Below, piece after piece: positions 6,907 through 15,845 of a stretch of DNA of 23,307 nucleotides. Below the pieces are notes generated by a model that was not told the DNA's origin, searched no databases, and saw only the letters and a list, made by a program, of their open reading frames with translations. The translations under genes were made by a program, and so were the position numbers. Source of the stretch: Deltaproteobacteria bacterium. Its GTDB lineage: Bacteria > Myxococcota_A > JAADFL01. Every line of letters starts with the position of its first letter. Positions within the stretch are counted from its first letter, which is position 1. Where the stretch lies: the NCBI GenBank assembly GCA_013152945.1, contig JAADFL010000098.1, positions 1-23,307 on the forward strand. The letters are read 5' to 3'.

Positions 6907-8958
6907 TCAAACCTTGATGACCGCGACATTGTTAATTTCCACGCCCGTATCGACTTCCCTGTGAGACATTATCGGCAAATCCGGCATAAAGCGCCTGAAC
7001 AAGCTCCACAACGGCCTCCTGAGATCCGGCCCCACCAAGAGGACGAATTGCACATCATCCCTGTCCACGATTCGTAACTTGTCTTGAATCGCCTGTAATA
7101 GGTTCCTGGCAAATTCGGGTTTGATGGTCAGGGCCGGTTTTCCATCCACCATCTCAATGGACCGCATCAATACTTCCTCGGTCCCGGGGTCCAGGAAAAT
7201 CGCATTTAGCCGGCCGCCGGAATCGACAAACTTCGCCGTTATCGACCGGGACAGCCTCTCTCTTACTATTTCGGTAAGAGTATCGGTGTCTTTTACCGAG
7301 GCAGCATGGTCGGCCAGGGTCTCCATAATGGTTCTCAAATCCCTGATCGATATCGACTCCGCCAACAAGTTGCGGAGAACCTTCAGGAGTTCCGAGTGTG
7401 TCATCAAACTGGGAAGAAGTTCTTCAACAACCTTGGGGCTCGACCTCCCGACTATATCCAACAGTTGTTGCAGTTCCTGCCTTCCAATCAGTTCATCCGC
7501 ATGCCTGTTGATTACTTCGGTCAGATGGGTCGCAATAACAGAGGCGGCATCCACAACCGTGAAGCCCAAGGCATCCGCCCTCTCCTTGTTGCCTTCTTCT
7601 ATCCATAACGCAGGCAAACCGAATGCGGGTTCCTTTGTTGGAATGCCGGGCAGGGACGGCATCTTGTCACCCGGGAACAATGCCATGTACCGGTCCGGCA
7701 CCACTTCTCCCCTGGCGACTTCGATGCCTCTCAATAAGACCAAGTAGGCGGCCGGCGGCAATTGGAGATTGTCCCGTATCCTGACCGGGGGAACCACTAT
7801 CCCAAGTTTCGATGCAGTCTGTTCCCTGATGGAACTGATACGTGCCAGCAGTTCTCCGCCCCTTTGCTTGTCAACCATCGATATCAGTGCATAGCCTACC
7901 TCCATGCCCAAAAGATCCACCGGCAACGCCGCCTCTATACGCTCCAACTCTGATACCGGGGCAGGAGCCTTGGACGTATCCCTTGCAGCTCTTGTCGCGG
8001 TCTTTGGCTTTTCCTTCTTGAGACCGCCGAGGAGCATAATTCCTCCGAGTCCGAGAAACAGCCACGCAGGCATTCCGGGCAGAAAGGCAAACAAGAACAA
8101 TACTGCGGATACCAAAACCAATGCTCGCCTGTGCTTGAAAAGTTCATCGGTGACCAAGCTGGAAAGGTCCTGGGTCCCTCCGGCCCTGGTGGTAAGGACA
8201 CCGGCTGCAGTAGATATGACCAAGGCCGGAATCTGTGACACCAAACCATCTCCGACGGTCAGAATCGTGTATGTTCTTGCAGCCTCGGCGACTTCCATTC
8301 CATTGTAAAAGACGCCAATCAACAGACCGCCTACAAGATTGATTCCCGTGATAAGCAGACCTGCAATCGCATCCCCGCGAACGAACTTGCTCGCTCCGTC
8401 CATGGCTCCATAAAAATCCGCCTCTAACTGTATATCTCTTCTACGTCTCCTTGCCTCGCCCTCATCTATCAATCCTGCATTGAGGTCGGCATCGATGCTC
8501 ATTTGCTTACCCGGCATGGCGTCGAGGGTGAACCTGGCCGCTACTTCGGCTATTCGGCCGGCCCCCTTGGTAATAACCACGAAATTGATAACCACCAATA
8601 TCAAGAAGACAATGATTCCCACTGCATAGTTGCCGCCCACCACAAAGGAACCGAAAGATGCTATTATTGCCCCCGCCGCCTTGGGGCCGGCTTGCCCGTG
8701 CAGCAATATGAGTCTTGTCGAAGCCACGTTAAGTGAAAGTCTGTACAACGTAGCGATCAATAATATGGACGGGAAAGTCGAAAGGTCCAATGGCCTGTTC
8801 AGATACAGTGCCACGAATAAGAGAGTCAATGCACTGGCAAGGCTCAACCCCAGGCCCAGGTCCAACAAGGGGGTAGGCAAGGGCAAGACCATGATCAAGA
8901 GCATGCCTCCAACCAGCAAGGCACCTGCCGTTTCGCTCGCCAGGCCCCTTCTCGGCAT
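6907..8958 (-). CDS. flhA: FlhA, flagellar export gate subunit
   Basis: FlhA is the large ring protein of the flagellar type III export gate: its membrane part couples export to proton flow and its cytoplasmic ring docks chaperone-substrate complexes. The first 310 or so residues contain the expected hydrophobic segments, the conserved LYRLSLNVASTRLIL stretch and the FHIPEP-family loop with MPGKQMSIDADLNAGLID. A cytoplasmic domain of about 350 residues follows. The ATG at 8958 is preferred (683 residues) because GAGGAG lies 8 nt upstream; an ATG at 8973 overlaps the flhB stop as ATGA but has no ribosome site. Length and motifs are normal. Confidence 0.97.
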   Translation of the reverse strand: MPRRGLASETAGALLVGGMLLIMVLPLPTPLLDLGLGLSLASALTLLFVALYLNRPLDLSTFPSILLIATLYRLSLNVASTRLILLHGQAGPKAAGAIIASFGSFVVGGNYAVGIIVFLILVVINFVVITKGAGRIAEVAARFTLDAMPGKQMSIDADLNAGLIDEGEARRRRRDIQLEADFYGAMDGASKFVRGDAIAGLLITGINLVGGLLIGVFYNGMEVAEAARTYTILTVGDGLVSQIPALVISTAAGVLTTRAGGTQDLSSLVTDELFKHRRALVLVSAVLFLFAFLPGMPAWLFLGLGGIMLLGGLKKEKPKTATRAARDTSKAPAPVSELERIEAALPVDLLGMEVGYALISMVDKQRGGELLARISSIREQTASKLGIVVPPVRIRDNLQLPPAAYLVLLRGIEVARGEVVPDRYMALFPGDKMPSLPGIPTKEPAFGLPALWIEEGNKERADALGFTVVDAASVIATHLTEVINRHADELIGRQELQQLLDIVGRSSPKVVEELLPSLMTHSELLKVLRNLLAESISIRDLRTIMETLADHAASVKDTDTLTEIVRERLSRSITAKFVDSGGRLNAIFLDPGTEEVLMRSIEMVDGKPALTIKPEFARNLLQAIQDKLRIVDRDDVQFVLLVGPDLRRPLWSLFRRFMPDLPIMSHREVDTGVEINNVAVIKV

Positions 8959-8969
8959 GACAGCGCTCC

Positions 8970-10058
8970 TCATAGCGGCACCGGCAGGCCCCTGGCCATA
9001 CGGAGCCGATAGATCACGGCCAACAGCTCTGCCACAGCCTTGTACAGAGCCTTGGGAATAGTTTGTCCAACCTTTGTCGTCCTGTACAGCGCCCTTGCAA
9101 GCGGCCTGTCCTCAACCACGGGTACACCGTGTTTTCTCGCTTCTCCCCTGATTTTCCCAGCCATCCTGTCAACTCCCTTTGCCACGACCCTGGGCACGCC
9201 GCCCTCCTGTTTTCGATATCGCAAGGCCACGGCAAAATGCGTCGGGTTGACAACGACCAGGTCCGACCGCGGAATTTCCTTGATCATCCTATTCCTGTTC
9301 AAATCCCGCATAATCCGCCTTCGTTGAGCCTTTACATGCGGATCCCCCTCCTTGTCCTTGAATTCTTCCTTTACTTCCTGCTTGGTCATCTTCATGCGCT
9401 TCAACAGGTCCCACCTGTTGAATATGTAGTCCAGCACAGCAACCGGAAGCATGGCCGCAAGCAATATGAAAGACATCCCGAGCATTGTCTCGAGTATCTT
9501 TCCAATCATGGCATCAGGTCCAAGACCCACCCACGAAGGGGCTTGAAAAATATCGGCCTTTACAACCACGTAGGCCACCGAGCCCACCAGCACCAACTTG
9601 GCGACGGACTTCAGCAATTCAACCAAGGCCCTGGCCGAGAACAAGAGTTCTTTCATTCTGGTAACGGGATTCATTCTTTCGAGCTTCGGCGCCAACGGCT
9701 TCGGCGTCCACAAGAAACCGGTCTGGGCGAGACTTGCCCCGAGAGCGGCTATCACCGTGGCCGACAACGGTAAGGCAATGACATATCCCGATGCAATCAA
9801 TATGTCGACGACCATTGGACGAGGTGAGCCATTCGATACCGATGTCCATGTTCCAAGGCCGGACAACGTTTTTTTCAGGGCGTCCATGAATAAGCCGCCT
9901 GTGCCCGAAAAACCGGCAGCCATGGCGGAAACTCCCGCAAGCAGCACCACCATAGAGAGTACATCCCGTGAAACAGCCACTCTGCCTTCTTCACGAAATT
10001 CCCGTTTCCTCTTTTCCGACGGCTGTTCGGTTTTTTCCTGGGCGCTGTCTTCAGCCAT
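8970..10058 (-). CDS. flhB: FlhB, export gate and substrate-specificity switch
   Basis: FlhB sits in the export gate and switches export from hook to filament proteins after self-cleavage. The protein is 362 residues: a charged cytoplasmic N-terminus (EKTEQPSEKRKREFREEG), four hydrophobic segments, a linker helix (KEEFKDKEGDPHVKAQRRR) and the cleavage motif NPTH at residues 271-274. The cytoplasmic tail is short. The start is 9 nt downstream of the fliR stop. Its specificity partner FliK is encoded about 9.6 kb upstream in the same cluster. Confidence 0.97.
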   Translation of the reverse strand: MAEDSAQEKTEQPSEKRKREFREEGRVAVSRDVLSMVVLLAGVSAMAAGFSGTGGLFMDALKKTLSGLGTWTSVSNGSPRPMVVDILIASGYVIALPLSATVIAALGASLAQTGFLWTPKPLAPKLERMNPVTRMKELLFSARALVELLKSVAKLVLVGSVAYVVVKADIFQAPSWVGLGPDAMIGKILETMLGMSFILLAAMLPVAVLDYIFNRWDLLKRMKMTKQEVKEEFKDKEGDPHVKAQRRRIMRDLNRNRMIKEIPRSDLVVVNPTHFAVALRYRKQEGGVPRVVAKGVDRMAGKIRGEARKHGVPVVEDRPLARALYRTTKVGQTIPKALYKAVAELLAVIYRLRMARGLPVPL

Positions 10059-10067
10059 TGTCTTCCA

Positions 10068-10847
10068 TCAACCTCCCAGCAAGCCCATGAAATGTTCTAC
10101 CTGGCCCTCACCGGCATTTACCGCAGAGCCTATCGCCTGTGGCAAAATACCTGCCAGCAATGCGATACCCACCAGGATTACAAGAGCAAATGCCACGAAG
10201 AACACGTTCATCTGCGGAGCAAAACGGAGAAGAATTGCAAAGGCCACGTGCATGGCCAATGCAACTGCAATCACTGGTCCCGCCACTTGTACTATTAGAA
10301 CAAACAAAGCCCTGCCGCCGTTGAAAACCAAATTTCCGATGGTTGACTGTGAAAGGCCGACACCGAGAGGCAACAACCGAAGGGATGCGGCTGCTCCTCT
10401 CAACACCACATGATGGAGGTTTGTCGCAAGCATCGCAAGGATGCATATTCCCTGCATAACAGCATCCACAACGGAACTCTGATAACCACCCAGCGGATCG
10501 AGAACATTCGCCATGCGAAGCCCGATTTGCATGGACAACACCTTGCCGGCTGATGCCACACCGGCCAGTACCACCCTTATAGAGAGACCCAAGGCCAGTC
10601 CCACGAGCAATTCTCCGGAAATACCGACCAGCGTTGCCCTAATGGGATCCGCATTTTTCAAGGCAGGACTCAAATCCCCGGTTATCGGCAGAAGAGCCAT
10701 GGTCAAGACCATGACTGTCAGGAGCTTTACCCGTGGAGGAATCGCGCCCGCGCCCCACCAGGGCAGGATTAAAACGATGCCGCCCATCCTGGTAGCCAAC
10801 AGCAGAGCCGCGACTATCATGTACGTCCAGGAAGCATTCCACATCAC
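10068..10847 (-). CDS. fliR: FliR, export gate membrane protein
   Basis: FliR joins FliP and FliQ in the helical core of the export gate. The 259-residue protein has about six hydrophobic segments and the conserved family stretch ASAGKVLSMQIGLRMANVLDP. The start is GTG at 10847 or ATG at 10844, both downstream of AGGA. It lies 4 nt from fliQ and 9 nt from flhB. It is a normal-length, separate FliR and not the FliR-FlhB fusion found in some clostridia. Confidence 0.95.
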   Translation of the reverse strand: MMWNASWTYMIVAALLLATRMGGIVLILPWWGAGAIPPRVKLLTVMVLTMALLPITGDLSPALKNADPIRATLVGISGELLVGLALGLSIRVVLAGVASAGKVLSMQIGLRMANVLDPLGGYQSSVVDAVMQGICILAMLATNLHHVVLRGAAASLRLLPLGVGLSQSTIGNLVFNGGRALFVLIVQVAGPVIAVALAMHVAFAILLRFAPQMNVFFVAFALVILVGIALLAGILPQAIGSAVNAGEGQVEHFMGLLGG

Positions 10848-10851
10848 GATA

Positions 10852-11121
10852 TTATCCTGCGGCCCTAGGCAAATCGTTTATTATCATCTGGGTGAAAAAC
10901 ACCAACTTCTGCAACATCCAGCCTGATAAAAGCGCCAGCCCAAGGACCAGGGCCAATAGCTTTGGCGCAAATGTCAACGCCATCTCATTCACCTGCGTCA
11001 ATGCCTGAAGTACTGCCACCACGAGCCCCACGACCACTGCGAACCCTATTATGGGCGCGCATACCGCCGCTGCAGTAAGCAGGGTCTGCCTTCCGAGATC
11101 CAGTGCCATATCCATATTCAT
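10852..11121 (-). CDS. fliQ: FliQ, export gate membrane protein
   Basis: FliQ is a small two-helix component of the FliPQR gate. At 89 residues with two hydrophobic hairpin helices and the family stretch VAVLQALTQVNEMALTFAPK it is typical. GGAGG lies 7 nt before the ATG, which overlaps the fliP stop as ATGA. Confidence 0.96.
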   Translation of the reverse strand: MNMDMALDLGRQTLLTAAAVCAPIIGFAVVVGLVVAVLQALTQVNEMALTFAPKLLALVLGLALLSGWMLQKLVFFTQMIINDLPRAAG

Positions 11122-11906
11122 GGTCCGCCTCCGTAGAAAGAGTTAATCAAGGACTGGACAACCAGGTGCCAACCGTCCGCCAATACGAACAGGAGTATCT
11201 TGAAAGGAAGAGAGAGCATCATGGGCGGCACCATCATCATGCCCATGGACATGAGGATGGCTCCGACGATCATGTCGATCAGCAGAAACGGAAGAAAAAG
11301 CAGAAAACCCATTTGAAAGGCGGTCTTCAATTCACTGATGACAAAAGCAGGCAGTAAGCTGGTCCATGGCACGTCTTCCCTGGTCTTTGGTATTTTTCCG
11401 CCTGACAAGTCAATGAACAGGGCGAGGTCAGCCTCCCTTGTCTGGCTCAACATGAAGGTTTTAAAAGGCCTTGCTATTTTCTCAATGGCCGGTTCTGCAG
11501 CCAACTTTCCTGCGAGGTACGGCTGAAGGCCCTGTTGATTGGCCTTTCCCATCGTAGGAGCCATTACAAACGCGGTAAGAAAAAGGGCCAGGGCGATGAG
11601 CACCTGTGTGGGGGGCGTCTGTTGTGTTCCAAGTGCCTGTCTCAAAAAGGCCAGGACAACTACAATTCTGATGAACGCCGTTACGGTTATCAATATGGCC
11701 GGAGCAAGGGCTAAAATGGTCAGTAAAAGAAGTATTTTGATCCCTGTAGCGAGATCGCCCGCATCGTTGGCGCCTCCCATCTCCAACTTCAAACCCGGCA
11801 GGGTGATATCGGCTGCATGAGAACAGGTGGCAATCAAGAAAATCGCTGAAAAGACAGCCAAGCCTAACATAATCGGGTACCACTTTTGCTTGTAACCAAA
11901 CACCAT
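11118..11906 (-). CDS. fliP: FliP, export gate membrane protein
   Basis: FliP forms the five-subunit core of the export gate. The 262-residue protein begins with a cleavable signal peptide (hydrophobic LGLAVFSAIFLIATC, then SHAA), as is usual for FliP, followed by an extracytoplasmic segment and the strongly conserved RIVVVLAFLRQALGTQQTPP and LLPAFVISELKTAFQMGFL stretches. GAGGG precedes the ATG, which starts 7 nt after fliO. Confidence 0.96.
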   Translation of the reverse strand: MVFGYKQKWYPIMLGLAVFSAIFLIATCSHAADITLPGLKLEMGGANDAGDLATGIKILLLLTILALAPAILITVTAFIRIVVVLAFLRQALGTQQTPPTQVLIALALFLTAFVMAPTMGKANQQGLQPYLAGKLAAEPAIEKIARPFKTFMLSQTREADLALFIDLSGGKIPKTREDVPWTSLLPAFVISELKTAFQMGFLLFLPFLLIDMIVGAILMSMGMMMVPPMMLSLPFKILLFVLADGWHLVVQSLINSFYGGGP

Positions 11907-11913
11907 GAAACCC

Positions 11914-13068
11914 TCAAATTCCTTGCAGCCATATCTTCAGGTTTTCAGTATCCTGACCTGTTTTGGTCATGCCCGGTTCTTCTTCACCCGTAACCGAATC
12001 CAGAGGAGCACCAACCTTGATTTCTTCATCTTCATGTTTCATGACTTCCGAACCGAGATCGGCAAGCAAGACCAATCCCTTGTCCGAAGACCCCACAAGG
12101 AGGTTACGGCCCATCACCCTCAAGAGCACGACATTTTGTTTGGGGCCCAATGACTTGGCTCCCAGGAAATCGATTCCCTTTCGCTCGATACCATGTGCCT
12201 TGTTTCTCCTGCTCCACCAAAAAGCCCCTCCACCTATGATCATGACAAAAAGCAACAATACGCCGTAAATGGTCGCAGTCTGTCTACCCAATGAGCCGGC
12301 ATGATATTCGGATCCCCTTAAAACGCCCGCAGCAGGTATGCGGGATGGTCCGGAGACCTTTGGATTAAGCCCATTTCCTGAACTTGCATTCATGTATGGT
12401 CTATCGGCCATCTCGGTCTTGTAACCTTTGCGTTCACCATCGGAATGATGGTGATGTCCCGGCATTGCTTTTTCATTCGTGGCCTTCGGCCTGGTTGAAA
12501 CGAGATCACCATAAGCAGTTCCTCCGACCGGCCTCCCGTTTTTTTTGTCATCTGCATTCTCTGCGGACGATACTTCGATCCTTGAATTCGGTTTCAATAT
12601 TTTACCGCTGCTCGATGCGGTTGATACGGTGACACCCCCGGCAATATCATTGCCCGAGGGTATCGAGGAACTCATTGCTGCTGTTCGAGACTTTATTTTT
12701 TTCAATCTCCACACATATGCCAATTTGTTTCCATCCATAGAGGCATGAATGGACCGAAGAAAAGTCCGGACCGGTGTATTCAGAAAAACCTGTACCTGCG
12801 TACCGTTTTCGTTATCCACGGCCCTGGAGGAAACGAACGGTGCCCCCGGAACAATAGGCTTGGTGCCTGACCAGGAAATTCCGGGAAACAGGAATGTGAG
12901 CCTGTTTTTGCTGTAAAGCAATCTGGGCTTCGACTCCACCGGCCTGCCGAAGGTAAATTCTATTGCAGCGGTTTTCCCGGATTTCAATGCTATCTTCTCG
13001 ATATGGTTGTGCTCCAACGGCGTAGCCACCAGGGCCTGCACCATTATACATGTCAAGAATGAGACCAT
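11914..13068 (-). CDS. fliO: Long FliO with AMIN-like N-terminal domain
   Basis: FliO helps assemble the FliP ring. The C-terminal 120 residues are standard: one transmembrane helix (about 266-286) followed by a cytoplasmic FliO domain with SLGPKQNVVLLRVMGRNLLVG. In front lies an unusually long N-terminal part: a weak hydrophobic start, a beta-rich region of about 20-122 with an AMIN-like repeat pattern, and a low-complexity linker of about 125-260 containing PGHHHHSD. Total length is 384 residues against about 120-220 for many FliO proteins. The ATG has GGAGG 7 nt upstream and overlaps the end of fliN by 16 nt. The AMIN assignment is tentative. Confidence 0.88.
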   Translation of the reverse strand: MVSFLTCIMVQALVATPLEHNHIEKIALKSGKTAAIEFTFGRPVESKPRLLYSKNRLTFLFPGISWSGTKPIVPGAPFVSSRAVDNENGTQVQVFLNTPVRTFLRSIHASMDGNKLAYVWRLKKIKSRTAAMSSSIPSGNDIAGGVTVSTASSSGKILKPNSRIEVSSAENADDKKNGRPVGGTAYGDLVSTRPKATNEKAMPGHHHHSDGERKGYKTEMADRPYMNASSGNGLNPKVSGPSRIPAAGVLRGSEYHAGSLGRQTATIYGVLLLFVMIIGGGAFWWSRRNKAHGIERKGIDFLGAKSLGPKQNVVLLRVMGRNLLVGSSDKGLVLLADLGSEVMKHEDEEIKVGAPLDSVTGEEEPGMTKTGQDTENLKIWLQGI

Positions 13069-13523
13069 TGTTCGTCCTCCTTCCTGCTTGTAATCTTTTC
13101 GATTCTTTCATTCGGACTGACGATATCGGTTAATCTCACCCCGAACTTCTCGTTGACCACAACAGCCTCGCCCCGGGCGACCAGTTTCCGGTTGACAAGA
13201 ATGTCAAGCGGCTCACCGGCCAGCTTGCTCAATTCCACTACTGAGCCTTGATTGAGCTTGAGCAATTCGTGTATCGGCATTCGACGCCTGCCCAGTTCAA
13301 CAGAAACCTCAAGCGGGATATCCAGGATCATCTCGAGGTTTTTGATCGCTTCTTGCCGGGGCGTGCTCCTGACTTTTTCACCATCTTCGTTTGCGTTTGG
13401 ATCCTTGGCGCCGGCTTGGCTGGTCTTGTTTACCGTAACTTCCGCTTGATCATCGCCCTCTTCCTCGTTGTCTATTCCACTCTGCCGGACTCCATCCACA
13501 CCCTGGTCCTGAATTCCACTCAT
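13053..13523 (-). CDS. fliN: FliN, flagellar switch C-ring protein
   Basis: FliN forms the base of the C-ring and binds FliH to bring the export ATPase to the motor. Of 156 residues, the last 90 or so are the SpoA/FliN domain (LDIPLEVSVELGRRRMPIHE, then LVNRKLVARGEAVVVNEKFG and VRLTDI). About 60 N-terminal residues are acidic and probably disordered (NEEEGDDQAE). The ATG at 13523 is chosen because AGGAGG lies 6 nt upstream and it clears the fliM stop by 13 nt; the frame remains open to 13565 inside fliM. It is a plain FliN, not the FliY type with a CheC-like phosphatase domain. Confidence 0.94.
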   Translation of the reverse strand: MSGIQDQGVDGVRQSGIDNEEEGDDQAEVTVNKTSQAGAKDPNANEDGEKVRSTPRQEAIKNLEMILDIPLEVSVELGRRRMPIHELLKLNQGSVVELSKLAGEPLDILVNRKLVARGEAVVVNEKFGVRLTDIVSPNERIEKITSRKEDEQWSHS

Positions 13524-13536
13524 CTCGTTCCTCCTC

Positions 13537-14520
13537 TCATTCTTCATCGCCTTTGATGGCCCCATCTATTTTAAAGGCCAACATCCCCTTCTTCTTGACC
13601 GGCAGTCCCCGGTATTTGGGGCGTCCTTCCAAAAATAGTTTAGCGGGCTGGCCTAAAGCAGTATCGAGCAACAGGACGTCCCCCACCTGCAGTTCCAACA
13701 AGTCCTGAACTCTCATTTCGGTCCTGCCCAATTCGGCCCAAACGTCGGTATCGACTCCAACAAGCAGTGAAAGCATGGCATTGCGCCAATTCGCATCCAA
13801 ACTTTCCTCGTTCTTTGCGAGTGTTTTCAGCTTGTCTTTTATCGGGTCCAGAGCGGAATAGGGAATTACCAGTAGTATATCGCCGCTCCTTTCTTCATCC
13901 AGCTCGACCCTTAATTTTATCTGCAGACAGAGGTCGGTTGTGATTGCAATGGGCGCGAATCTTGGGATTACCTCGGTATTGATATACTTCGAATCCAGCT
14001 TCACGACGCCCTCAAAAGCGTATTCAATCTGTTCGAGAATCTCCTTGGTCAATTTCCTGGCCATCCTGGCTTCAATGGGAGTTAGTTCGGGTCCCTTCCT
14101 GGGAACGTGCTCCGCCCTTTTTCCACCGAACAAGAGCGTGATCATGCTCAGAAACAAATCGGGTTCGATAACCAGCATCGACGATCCGTGCAAGGGATAC
14201 AACTTTATCAAGTTAATAACCGCATATCCCCCAAGGCCCGAGAGAATCTCCCCGAATTTCACCAGTTCCGTGTCTCTCAAAGTCACGGACATGGGGCGCC
14301 TGAACAAGCCGGCAAACAAAGTCCTGATACGGTTTGCCGTCTTTACCGCCAGGCTTTCCACGCCGGGCAGCCTCTGCCTGGAAATCCTGTCCTGGCTGGT
14401 AAGATCCAGGGACCTTACAACCGTGGGATCAATGTCCTTCTCGTCTTCCGTGGCCACGATCCCTTCATTCACTGCCGAAAGAAGGGCATCGACCTCATTT
14501 TTGGATAGTATCTGATCCAC
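13537..14520 (-). CDS. fliM: FliM, flagellar switch protein
   Basis: FliM links FliG to FliN in the C-ring and receives CheY-P. The N-terminal peptide ILSKNEVDALL is the CheY-P binding motif, so chemotactic switching should operate although no che gene is in view. The middle domain carries LSGLGGYAVINLIKLYPLHG and the C-terminus is a SpoA/FliN-like domain (RVQDLLELQVGDVLLLD). The 327-residue protein starts at GTG, 6 nt after AGGAG, and lies 9 nt from fliL. Confidence 0.96.
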   Translation of the reverse strand: MDQILSKNEVDALLSAVNEGIVATEDEKDIDPTVVRSLDLTSQDRISRQRLPGVESLAVKTANRIRTLFAGLFRRPMSVTLRDTELVKFGEILSGLGGYAVINLIKLYPLHGSSMLVIEPDLFLSMITLLFGGKRAEHVPRKGPELTPIEARMARKLTKEILEQIEYAFEGVVKLDSKYINTEVIPRFAPIAITTDLCLQIKLRVELDEERSGDILLVIPYSALDPIKDKLKTLAKNEESLDANWRNAMLSLLVGVDTDVWAELGRTEMRVQDLLELQVGDVLLLDTALGQPAKLFLEGRPKYRGLPVKKKGMLAFKIDGAIKGDEE

Positions 14521-14529
14521 ATTCCGCTC

Positions 14530-15105
14530 CTATTGAATCAGGAAATCCGTAAAGTAAATGTTCCTGATAATCGGCCGGCCCAAAGTCCCGTTGAATCTGT
14601 TCAAAAGTTCCAACCTTATTCGTTCCTTGGCAACCAATCCCTGAGTCTGGGCAAAAGACAGGCTGCTCAAATAGGCAATGGTTCTGTCTCTCAAGACCGG
14701 TTTCAATTTTTCTATCAAATCCTGGGCAGCCGAATTTTTCAATTCCAGGTCAATACCGACCTTCAGATACCGGTTGGCACCCGGCTCGTTCAGGTTTACA
14801 ATGAAATTTTCCAGTTTCACCAAGGTGCCGATATCAATCGAATCACCCACGCTGATGGGTTCTTCTTGCGTTTTGACATCCACCGACGGCTTACCGGTGG
14901 ATTTTGTTACAGCAGCGCCATCCTCTTTATGCTTTGTCCCTTGATCATCCTTGAACAGCAGATAACCTGCAACAGCCATCAATGCCACGATATTCACCCC
15001 TGCAATTATCCATGGTAAACTGGATTTTCTTTGCACTGATGGAAAATCATCGAAACTATCATTGTTGCCGGTGGTAGCTCTTGCAGCACTTACTTCGCCC
15101 GCCAT
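14530..15105 (-). CDS. fliL: FliL, stator-associated basal body protein
   Basis: FliL rings the stator units and supports torque and stator stability. The 191-residue protein has one transmembrane helix (PWIIAGVNIVALMAVAGYLLF), a polar linker and a periplasmic FliL domain ending in IYFTDFLIQ, as is typical. The ATG at 15105 is used because AGGAGG stands 7 nt upstream; an ATG at 15132 would overlap the preceding motB-like stop but has no ribosome site. Its place directly after two MotB-like genes fits its stator role. Confidence 0.94.
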   Translation of the reverse strand: MAGEVSAARATTGNNDSFDDFPSVQRKSSLPWIIAGVNIVALMAVAGYLLFKDDQGTKHKEDGAAVTKSTGKPSVDVKTQEEPISVGDSIDIGTLVKLENFIVNLNEPGANRYLKVGIDLELKNSAAQDLIEKLKPVLRDRTIAYLSSLSFAQTQGLVAKERIRLELLNRFNGTLGRPIIRNIYFTDFLIQ

Positions 15106-15128
15106 TATTTTCCTCCTATTCGGTCCGA

Positions 15129-15836
15129 TCAATCCATGTACGTGAAACGAACCCGGCCTCTCTCACTTTTGATGGGCACGGACGACGCCGAGATCCCGAT
15201 ATTCTTGCCTTTCATGCCGAAACGCCTTACGAACAGTTCACCAAGTGCCGCCGACCTGGCTACAGCCAGATCCTTGGACACCCCGGTTTGATTGCCATTT
15301 GAATAATCTTTGCCATCCCAGAAACACTCGATTATCATTTGTCTATCCAGGTCCCTTGATAGTTGCGCCACACCTGTCAGAAAGGGTATTGCCGAAGGCA
15401 GGGGATCTGCGCTCCCCGGGGCGAATAACGGCTCGCTGTCCACACTTATTCTTAGACCGTCAATAGCCTCCTGAAAGCCGACAAGGTCTGCCATTCCAAG
15501 CATGGTGAGCTTCCTGCGCAGCCTGTCCAGATTCTTGGGTGTACGTTTTTTCTTTCCCCCCGAAAGATATTTCCGCAAATCCTTGAACAAGGCCGTTGGC
15601 AGAATTGGAGGCGGAAAGTTCCTAACCGGCGGTGTTATTTCCGTTGCACTTCGTGTGCCGAGTCCCGCTACTGCTTCGTTGAAATATCCGAAGGTTTCCT
15701 TGAGACGTTTATTGTCCAACGAACTCATTGTCAGCAGCAACACAAAGAACGTCAAAAGCAGGTTCAACAAGTCGGAAAAAGTGGTCATCCACGCATTTGT
15801 ATCCACCTTGGATGCTGCCTGCTTTTTCCTAGCCAC
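15129..15836 (-). CDS. MotB-like stator protein 2, with ion-binding Asp
   Basis: This 235-residue protein has the MotB/PomB layout: a positive N-terminus, then the transmembrane segment AWMTTFSDLLNLLLTFFVLL with the essential ion-carrying aspartate at D22. A charged linker and a C-terminal OmpA-like region follow. That region is weakly conserved: the usual GHAD/GHTD box reads CFWD and the closing NRRIEI box reads RGRVRF, although an Arg in LAVARSAAL remains. It may therefore bind peptidoglycan poorly. The start is GTG with GAGGT 7 nt upstream, 9 nt after the first MotB-like gene. I infer that this protein carries the ion path for MotA. Confidence 0.88.
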   Translation of the reverse strand: MARKKQAASKVDTNAWMTTFSDLLNLLLTFFVLLLTMSSLDNKRLKETFGYFNEAVAGLGTRSATEITPPVRNFPPPILPTALFKDLRKYLSGGKKKRTPKNLDRLRRKLTMLGMADLVGFQEAIDGLRISVDSEPLFAPGSADPLPSAIPFLTGVAQLSRDLDRQMIIECFWDGKDYSNGNQTGVSKDLAVARSAALGELFVRRFGMKGKNIGISASSVPIKSERGRVRFTYMD

Positions 15837-15845
15837 TACAATACC

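Noticed and set aside
6969-6976. Perfect sigma-28 -10 box (GCCGATAA) on the minus strand in flhA; also in fliR (10682-10689) and on the plus strand in motA (16832-16839)
   Set aside because: None has a TAAA -35 box about 15 nt upstream and all lie inside coding sequence. A fixed 8-mer is expected about once by chance in this much sequence.
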